NCBI GenBank assembly: GCA_015680685.1
Contig: MNCI01008279.1
Coordinates: 1,164,177 to 1,228,176, forward strand
DNA length: 64,000 bases
Source: Gnetum montanum
Taxonomy: Eukaryota > Streptophyta > Gnetopsida > Gnetales > Gnetaceae
Direction of reading: 5' to 3'
The position numbers and the translations under genes are program-made. This document shows positions 57,320 through 64,000 of the stretch, one piece after another; within the stretch, counting starts at the first letter, position 1; every line of letters starts with the position of its first letter. The notes below the pieces were generated by a model that ran no database searches, had not been told where the DNA came from, and saw only the letters and a list, made by a program, of their open reading frames with translations.

Positions 57320-58183
57320 TGATGAGTTGTGAGGTGCCCCTATGCCCAACCATACGAATACGAGCATTTACACTTGATTCGTTTGAACTCAAAGGATTAA
57401 TTGTTTATGCGCTTACACTGAACAAGGATGGGTTACGCAATCGTTGTCTTCCCAAGCTTACTTGTAAGGCACGATTGTATAGTTAAGTAAACTTGAGGTA
57501 TATGATTTTTATGTTTTTTATGTTTTATGTTCCTAATGCTTGAAATGGAGAAATAAAATAATTGAGTTAATTAATTTAATTTCACTAATCAACTATACTC
57601 TAACTAGTCCTAACACCAGTATCTATTCCCACTTGCTGGATACATCCTGAACCAGTGTAGCACTATTGGGATTACCAAATGCTAGTCATTACTGCGTTAC
57701 CAAGTGTTCCATGTATGCTGAAAGTGGTCGTATTGAGTGTGCTAATTCATTGATAATTAACAATTTAATAAAATAACATTAATTAACTAATGATAGTAAC
57801 AAGTAACAGTAAATAACATTTAAATGAAATAATTAAGCTAGTCTGAATGTTGCAAGGTTTATCAAAAAGTTCGTATTTATTTCCGAACACAAGGTGTGCT
57901 CAAGTACGCAATGCTCAAATAAAGATCTATTCACTTTATGACTCCTACTATGGATACTCAAAAATAATTCAAACTCTGGAAAGGAAAAACTATAAGAGTT
58001 CAACTAAGGGACTAAGAAAACTAACTACGAAATCAAGTGTCCTTCTCTCTTATTTATAGGTGATGAGACAAGCTTCGATATCGTATGTCCAATGTCTCTT
58101 TGGCACCTCTAATATTGTGTACCCGATATCAAGGATCTGATATCATGAGTCCAATATTGTGGATCCAATATCGTGACTCATCA
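57320..58183 (-). repeat. 3' LTR of E4
   Basis: 864 bp; the plus strand starts TGATGAGTTGTGAGG and ends GACTCATCA. Palindrome units GATATC/CAATATTG at 58070-58175; TATAAATA on the minus strand at 58058-58051. Confidence 0.88.
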
Positions 58184-58197
58184 TACCCCCATGACTG
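58184..58197 (-). other. Polypurine tract of E4
   Basis: The minus strand reads CAGTCATGGGGGTA before the LTR start TGATGAGTC. Confidence 0.7.
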
Positions 58198-60140
58198 GAT
58201 GAAAACTAGTCCTCAAGTTCCTTACAAAATATTGGGAAGGTATGGGATTATTGACTAAATGACAACTGATGGTGACATGGAATAATAGACTCAAAGTGCC
58301 TAGTGAATGGATTAAAAAACATATTATAGCATTGGTTTTCATAACCATTCTGGTAAACACTATACATAAATAACATCTAGACCCTCATTTAATAGCTTAA
58401 AGAGAGAGAGAAAAAAAATGAGGTACGTTGCTTCTGATGTCAAAAATGTGCGCACCATTGTTCATCCATGGCCACATGATCAAGCTTATTCCTTGCATAA
58501 ATGTTTTTTTCTCCAGTTCATCTTGAGTGCTCCCTTCTATCCCAATCCATTGTTCATGTGATTGTCATCTACACACACAACACAATCACCAATTAGCAAG
58601 GTTACATAAGGTATAATGCAATTGATACCTTGCCTCGATATGAAGCACATTGGCTAGGTTGTGGGTATGGCAAATACTAGGTTAGAGGTTTGCAACTGAT
58701 AACTACCCAAGGTGTAGGGGTGAAATAAGTAATGAAATGAAAAAGTTTGCAACATGCACCCATGACTAAGAGTGAACCTCTAGTAGCAATTGGGTGGAAA
58801 ATTAAAGAATAATAGAGATGAGAGAAATAACAACGATGAATCCAATAAAACAAACATAAAAATAGATGTCATGGATGTGGTTAAATGAGAAATAGTTTAT
58901 TGCAGAAAATTTTTTAGGGAAAGAACTTAATAATTGCACCAAAAAGGAATGCTAGTGGGTCCTCCCGAAAGTAGGCTCATACCCCTGATGCCCTGACAAA
59001 CCCACAAACAAAAGATTTTGTAGGCTCTAGGAATGTCATATGGAAACAATGGTTAGGAACTTACCCACAAGAATTTACCAAAGAATAATAATTCATCAAC
59101 TAAGATATAGACTAATCATAAAATCAACAATGAGGTGGAATATGGAAAGCAATACGGGAAGAGAGAATGGAATGGAATGGAATCTCAAAATCAAGGTTGT
59201 GTAAATTCCCTTGTGTAGTATGTGATTAAGGTGACTTAATAAAATTTAGCCCAAATCTAGATTAAAACTAACCACATCCAATGACCTCGCATCAACACAC
59301 TTGATCAACCCATCCTCCTGAATCAACGAGAATGCTTTCACAAAGCAACCACCATTCCAAAAGGAGAAGAATAGAGAAATAGGAATTGAGGAAGGGTTGT
59401 AGTTAGAGGAAACCTTTAGGCATGGGTAACTTGTCTTTCCAGTGCTATAACTAGTGCTTGTAGCCCATGTTTCTTTATTATGTCTAAGGGGTGTGCTTTG
59501 AATTCCCACCAGTTGTTGTTTTTTTTTTTTTGGAGTAAGAACCACACCATGCAAAGACTTATTTGATTTATTCAACTTCCTGTATTGGTTAATAGTGAAA
59601 TGGTGGAAAACCTATGAAAAACATCTAAGGACCCAAGAGAATAGCTAGCACAAACGTGTCAAATCCCCTTGAAGTCACACCCTTTTCAATCCATTTATAT
59701 ATTTCCTTGGTTTGAAGAATACCAAGCCACCAATTCATTAATAAGTTTGCTTAGAAAAATGGATAGTACATTTCCAAAACAAAGGAAAACCATGGAATTG
59801 TATGGATGAATGGATGACATGGACTCATTGCCTATTTTATTAAAAGAAACCATATCTTAGCATCAACATTAAAAGTCAAAGGTAAAAACCAAACATTAGC
59901 AATCAACACCATTATAATACAATCCACCATCATGAGCACTTATTATATGATGATTGAGATTAATTCAAACAAAATGTAATAGAGGAAGAAATAGTAAAAA
60001 TGTTAATGATGGTGTAAAACAAAAATAAGTAAAGATGAAGAATGTGTAAAACAAAAAAGACAAAGGAACTAGGGGTTTTAGAATGGTTAGCACTAGTGGC
60101 CATCTCCCCCATGACTAAGTTGAAAGGAGGAGATCTAAAA
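58198..60140 (-). other. 3' non-coding region of E4 shared with E1
   Basis: Runs parallel to E1 13970-15867. Matching points: CATGGGGGAGATGGCCA (60115), the TGTAAAACAAAAA repeat (60012-60060), AAAAGGGTGTGACTTCAAGG (59680), a patch reading GLIKCVDARSLDVV (59310-59270; E1 GLTKCVDVKSLDVV) and the GAGGACCCACT block (58960). The 109-codon open frame at 59575-59246 covers one patch only. Confidence 0.65.
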
Positions 60141-60169
60141 TAATGAGCAAGGTTGTCCATTAATAGAGG

Positions 60170-61260
60170 TAGTGTTAATACTAGCCGTTTTAGGCTCATG
60201 GAAAGGTTTGGTTTGCTGGATGTTGACTAATAATTTCCTATCTGGGGTTTCAAGTTTATAGATCATCATGGCCCTTGAAGGAAAGGTTTCATGAATCATA
60301 TAAGGTCCTTATCATAGCATTTGAAATTTAGTTCATTGTGGCACATGTGTGGGATTCCAATAAACAACCTTATCTCTTGGTTGGTATCTAACTTCTCTAA
60401 TTCTTAGGTTATGACGTTGCTTGTTGAAGGCCTTCTGCAATTTGCTGGATGATAGGGCAACTAATCCATTTTCATCTAGCAAGTTAAGGTTCATTAATCA
60501 TTCTTTTTGTGCTATACTAAGGTCAAGGTTGATGTCACATGTAGTAGATAGTGTACGAAGCTTAGCTTGGATAGGGAGTGTCAGAAGCTTACTGTATACT
60601 AACTCATAGGGAGAATAGCCTATAGGGAGTTTCCATGTGAAGCGGTATTCCCAAAGAGAATTATTCAATTTGGTGCTCAAATCTCACCTATATTTGCTAA
60701 TGGTTCATGTTAATATTTTTGTGATCTACCTATTGGTAACTTCAGCTTGATCATTCGCTTGAGGATGATATGGGGTAGTCAGCTTATGCCCCGATCCTAA
60801 GTGTTGCATTAATTTTCGAAAGGTCACACCTATAAAATGTGTACCATTATTGAAAATAAGTGCATGAGGCACGCCAAACCTATTTATGATTTTTTTTTTG
60901 AACAAATTGTGCAATGGTAAATGATGTACAATTAGTAACAGCGGCTACTTCTACCCACTTTATAAAATAGTCAATAGTAACAAAAATGTAGGCTTTCCCA
61001 TTAGACATTGGTGTGATAGGCATCATAAAATTAGTTTCCCATATGTTGAAGGGTTATAAAGGTTGAATCCATTGTTCTGGACCCTCCATTTTAGTAGTCA
61101 TTCCCCCATCGCGTTGGCAGCACTCACAAGATTGGATAAAATGATGAGCGTCCCGGAACAATGTAGGCCAATAATATCCTACAAGCAAGAATTTAATGGA
61201 TGTTCATCTCCCAGCATAATGATGCTCACAAGGACCCTTATGAGCATCTTGGAGAACTTG
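60170..61260 (-). pseudogene. Integrase of E4
   Basis: HHCC finger near 61240-61120 (HKGPCEHHYAG ... CECCQ). Core: WETNFMMPITPMSNGKAYIF, where the first catalytic Asp is Asn (AAT at 61032-61030); HALIFNNGTHFIGVTF, where the second is Asn (60851-60849); TPYHPQANDQAEVTNR keeps the Glu. C-terminal: WEYRFTWKLPIGYSPYELVY, LPIQAKL. Both losses are G-to-A on the coding strand. Stops are also present. Confidence 0.85.
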
Positions 61261-61269
61261 CAATTGGTC

Positions 61270-63030
61270 TCTATTAGGAACACACCATTGGACCAAGCCA
61301 TCGGAACATACCTTATCAAGGTGTTCATTGATTTCCATGAAATATTTGGCTCGGTGAAGAAACTATTGTTTATTTTTAACATCTAACCCTTGTGTTGTTT
61401 CTTGTATGAGAAGATAGGTAAGAATGATACTATACCAATTTTTCTCTATGGTTAATTGATTATTTATTACATCTACAAAAAGGAGTTCATCAAGGACGCA
61501 GTCAAAAATTGGATATTTTTCCTCTTTGTTGTCCCATTGTAACCAAGATAAGTGATTAGCCACAACATTCTTGGTGCCTTTATGATCAATCATCATAACA
61601 TCGAACTCTTGAAAGATCATGAGTCATCGTATGATGTGAGGGCTCACCATTGGTTTATTCATTAAGAACTGTATTGCACTATGATTTAGGTGTATAAATA
61701 TTTTATAGCCCAATACATAGTGCCTAAATTTTTCTAGTGCAAACACCACAGTCATTAATTCTTTTTCTATTGTAGTGTAATTGAGTTTTGCACTAGTAAT
61801 ACTTTGACTTGCACAATGAATGTAATAGGGTCATTTTTTTTCATCTGACTATGTAAGTATGGCTCCTAAAGAAAAGTTGGATGTATCAGTCATTATGTGG
61901 AATGGTCTAGACTAGTTAAGAGCTTGTAGAATGGGTGTTTCTACGAGATTCTATTTCAAGGTTTGGAAAGCTAGCTCACATTTCTTGGTCCATTCAAAGG
62001 GTACATCCTTCTTCATTAATTCTACCAATGGTTTTGCAATCTTTGAAAATTTTTTGATGAAGTATTTATAATAGCTAGTATGTCCAAGGAATGATCAGAT
62101 ATCTTTTATAGTTTCAAGTTGACAAGTAATTCCTTGGATGACTTTAATCTTTTTGGGATCTACCTCTATCCTTGTTTGTGAAATCTTATGCCCTAACACA
62201 ATGCCTTCTTGGACCATTAAATTTCTTTATTGCCAATTGAGCCTTAAGTTGTTTTCTACACATCATTTCAATACTTGCTCTAATATGTCCAATGCTTGTT
62301 CAAAGTCCACTCCATAGGTGGAGAAATCATTCATAAAGACCTCGACACCATTCCCTGTTTACTCCTAAAATATACTTAGAACCAGACATTGAAATGTTGC
62401 TGGGACATTGCACAAGCCAAACAACATCTGTTTATATGCAAATGTCCCCCAAGGACTTGTGAATATAGTCTTGGCTTGGTCTTCTAGTGCTATTTGAATT
62501 TGATTGTATCCACTGTAACCATCTAGAAAACTATAGTAGCAATGCCTTGCAATGGTATCTAGGACTTGGTCAATGAATGATAATGGGAAATGGTCTTTAA
62601 ACATTACCATGTTTAACATCCTAAAGTCTATACACACCCTCCATTTACCTTCCTTTTTAGGCACAATGACTAATGGACTATCCCATTCACTATCAACAAT
62701 GGGGTAGATGAACCTAGCTTTTAGAAGTTGTTCAATTTTTCCTTAACCACTTGCTTAAGCTTTGGGTTCAATCACCTTTTGTAGTTGTCATCGAGGCTTC
62801 ATGGAGGGATCAGTGTAAATTCTATGTTAGCATATCCAAGGATCTATTCCGGTTAATTTAGGATATGGCCAAGCAAAGGCTTTCAACCAATTATTTACCA
62901 TCTTCAATAGTATTTCTTTTTTTTGAGGAGCAAGCTTAGCATTAATGATTACCGATTTGCCATTCTGGAGAAATGTATATTCCATACTAGTGGGAAATGG
63001 TTTTAATTTGAGGGGTCTCACTTAAAATTT
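61270..63030 (-). pseudogene. RT and RNase H of E4
   Basis: Linker 63021-62827 (LKLKPFPTSMEYTFL ... GIDPWIC). RT: KARFIYPIVDSEW, KEGKWRVCIDFRMLNMVMF, KDHFPLSFIDQVLDTIA, FLDGYSGYNQIQI, FGLCNVPATFQ, VEVFMNDFSTYG (first catalytic Asp changed to Asn). Then GHKISQTRIEVDPKKIKVIQ, FLGHTSYYKYFIKKFSKIAK. RNase H: FHIMTDTSNFSLGAIL, RHYVLGYKIFIHLNHSAIQF, FQEFDVMMIDHKGTKNVVAN. Only a few stops, mainly in Gln or Arg positions. This is the best preserved pol in the window. Confidence 0.88.
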
Positions 63031-63049
63031 TCAAGAATTTCCAACTTCC

Positions 63050-64000
63050 CCCAATTGGTATTTTTGATGTCAAGACTTGGAAGTTGGAGATGGACTTGCT
63101 CTAATGTATCTATGTTATCGATATAGGCACAAGTCAAGCTCTCAATTGGTTCCATGCATAGAGTTGAATTGTTCTCTTGGTCAGCTATCAGCCACTAGGT
63201 GCCTTCCTATCTTGTGGCTATTGCATACAGGCATCTTTGCATGTTAGTCACTTGTGCACACTAGTTGCATGTAAGCAATGTTAAACGTTGTACAAACCAA
63301 GACTTCTACATGCAATTGCACCATGTGTCACTGTATGCAATGCATGGAACTTTCTTCTTCTCGATCTTTCTAAACATATTTTCCTTTGATATTTCTAGGG
63401 AAATATCACATATTCCTAGGTGCACATCAATCGTGCTTAGCCATGCTCTTCCCATTATGATTGGGAAGTCCCCCTTATAGTTGTTGACTTGAATCACCAA
63501 GAAATCAGCTGGGTATGACCAACTGCAAATAGTGGTAACAATGTCCTCGAGTCCTAATGAAACAGTGATGGACTGGTTGGCCAACTCTAAATGGATGTTA
63601 CTCTTTTTTAGTGGAGGAAAGTTCTAGGCTTTGTACATTTCTTGAGAGATTAAGTTAACACTAGAACCTGAATCCAAAAGAGCTTTGCAAGGCTCATTTC
63701 CAATGATTTGTAAATATATAAGAGGACTTCCTAGATCAAAGAATTTCCTAGGAAGATGACCAGCTTTAATCCAATTGGTAATGGCATGAGTCACCATGAC
63801 CATATGCATTGGGTATGATTTTTGGTTCGAAGGAAGCTTCAAAGATTTAAATGATGGTGAGGTAATTGGAAAATTAGCCGTTTGTGGCTATAAAGACTTG
63901 GTTGGACTCTTGGTTCTAAAGAAGGATCTCTTCTTTGTGTGATTTTCTGAACCAACAGTAGGTTGAGGATTGATAGCCCTTGTAGTGTTATGTTGCTGCG
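63050..64000 (-). pseudogene. Protease and end of gag of E4 (continues beyond window)
   Basis: WIKAGHLPRKFFDLG, LIYLQIIGNEPCKALLDSGS, SVNLISQEMYKA, then MANQSITVSLGLEDIVTTIC, FPIIMGRAWLSTIDVHLGI. The active-site DSG is intact, unlike the NSG of E1. After protease the frame passes stops into CAQVTNMQRCLYA, parallel to the post-protease Cys segment of E1 (CAHETLNQRCLYV). The frame breaks once around 63600. Gag lies to the right of the window. Confidence 0.82.

Larger units (their letters stand above)
57320..64000 (-). mobile_element. E4: Athila-like element with pol, 5' part outside the window
   Basis: On the minus strand from the right edge: protease (about 63950-63306), linker, RT, RNase H (63030-61270), INT (61260-60170), 3' non-coding (60140-58198), polypurine tract and 3' LTR (58183-57320). 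The LTR and 3' blocks match E1 and E2. It is inserted in the gag of E3; only the left flank (TTAAT, 57315-57319) is visible. Catalytic Asp codons in RT and INT have become Asn, so it is not active now. Confidence 0.88.

Overview
The window looks like gene-poor nuclear DNA from a plant with a large, repeat-rich genome. It is AT-rich, and all recognisable coding sequence belongs to LTR retrotransposons of the Ty3/gypsy order, mostly broken. I found no intact host gene, no tRNA or rRNA gene and no bacterial-type feature. I cannot name the species. No database search was run: families are assigned from domain order, motifs, primer-binding sites (PBS), LTR ends and target-site duplications (TSD) read by eye.

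Layout. 1-3619 (-): gag and protease of an old Tat/Ogre-like element, followed by repeat-rich DNA to about 6030 that may be its 5' LTR. 6140-7880 (+): Athila-type pre-RT and RT fragments. 9530-16881 (+): complete element E1, with two 1000-bp LTRs, TSD CTACT, tRNA-Asp-like PBS and gag-protease, but no reverse transcriptase (RT), RNase H or integrase (INT). 19452-35115 (-): a Tekay/Del-like chromovirus with long LTRs, one LTR containing a pol fragment, and two unrelated-size solo LTRs inserted (22778-24901 and 29988-31895). 36365-38320 (-): a decayed extra ORF behind a promoter-like block. 39825-43846 (+): chromovirus E5 with 564-bp LTRs, TSD AAAAT and a tRNA-iMet-like PBS, RT deleted. 43852-57319 (-): old Athila-like element E3, cut by E2 and by E4. 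E2 (46714-55882, -) is complete, with 863/865-bp LTRs, gag and a very long extra ORF but no pol. E4 (57320 to beyond the window end, -) has a 3' LTR, INT, RNase H, RT and protease.

E1, E2 and E4 belong to one group. They share LTR ends TGATGAG...TCATCA, a U3 packed with GATATC palindromes before a TATAAATA box, the polypurine tract (PPT) around TCATGGGG, and blocks of 3' non-coding sequence. E1 and E2 also share gag and a tRNA-Asp-like PBS. E4 is the pol-bearing (though now dead) relative; E1 is an internal-deletion derivative of that type; E2 lacks pol and carries a ~958-codon extra ORF preceded by an internal copy of the LTR-type promoter (GATATC array plus TATAAATA). A diverged second copy of that ORF at 36365-37395 also sits behind an ATCGAT/GATATC-rich block with a TATA box and has a plausible 70-nt intron. 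This promoter-plus-ORF cassette in an Athila-like group is the most interesting signal in the window.

Decay is dominated by C-to-T and G-to-A changes: E1 keeps one reading frame of about 1100 codons with around 15 nonsense codons and no frameshift seen, and several catalytic Asp codons in E4 have become Asn. This fits deamination of methylated, silenced copies.
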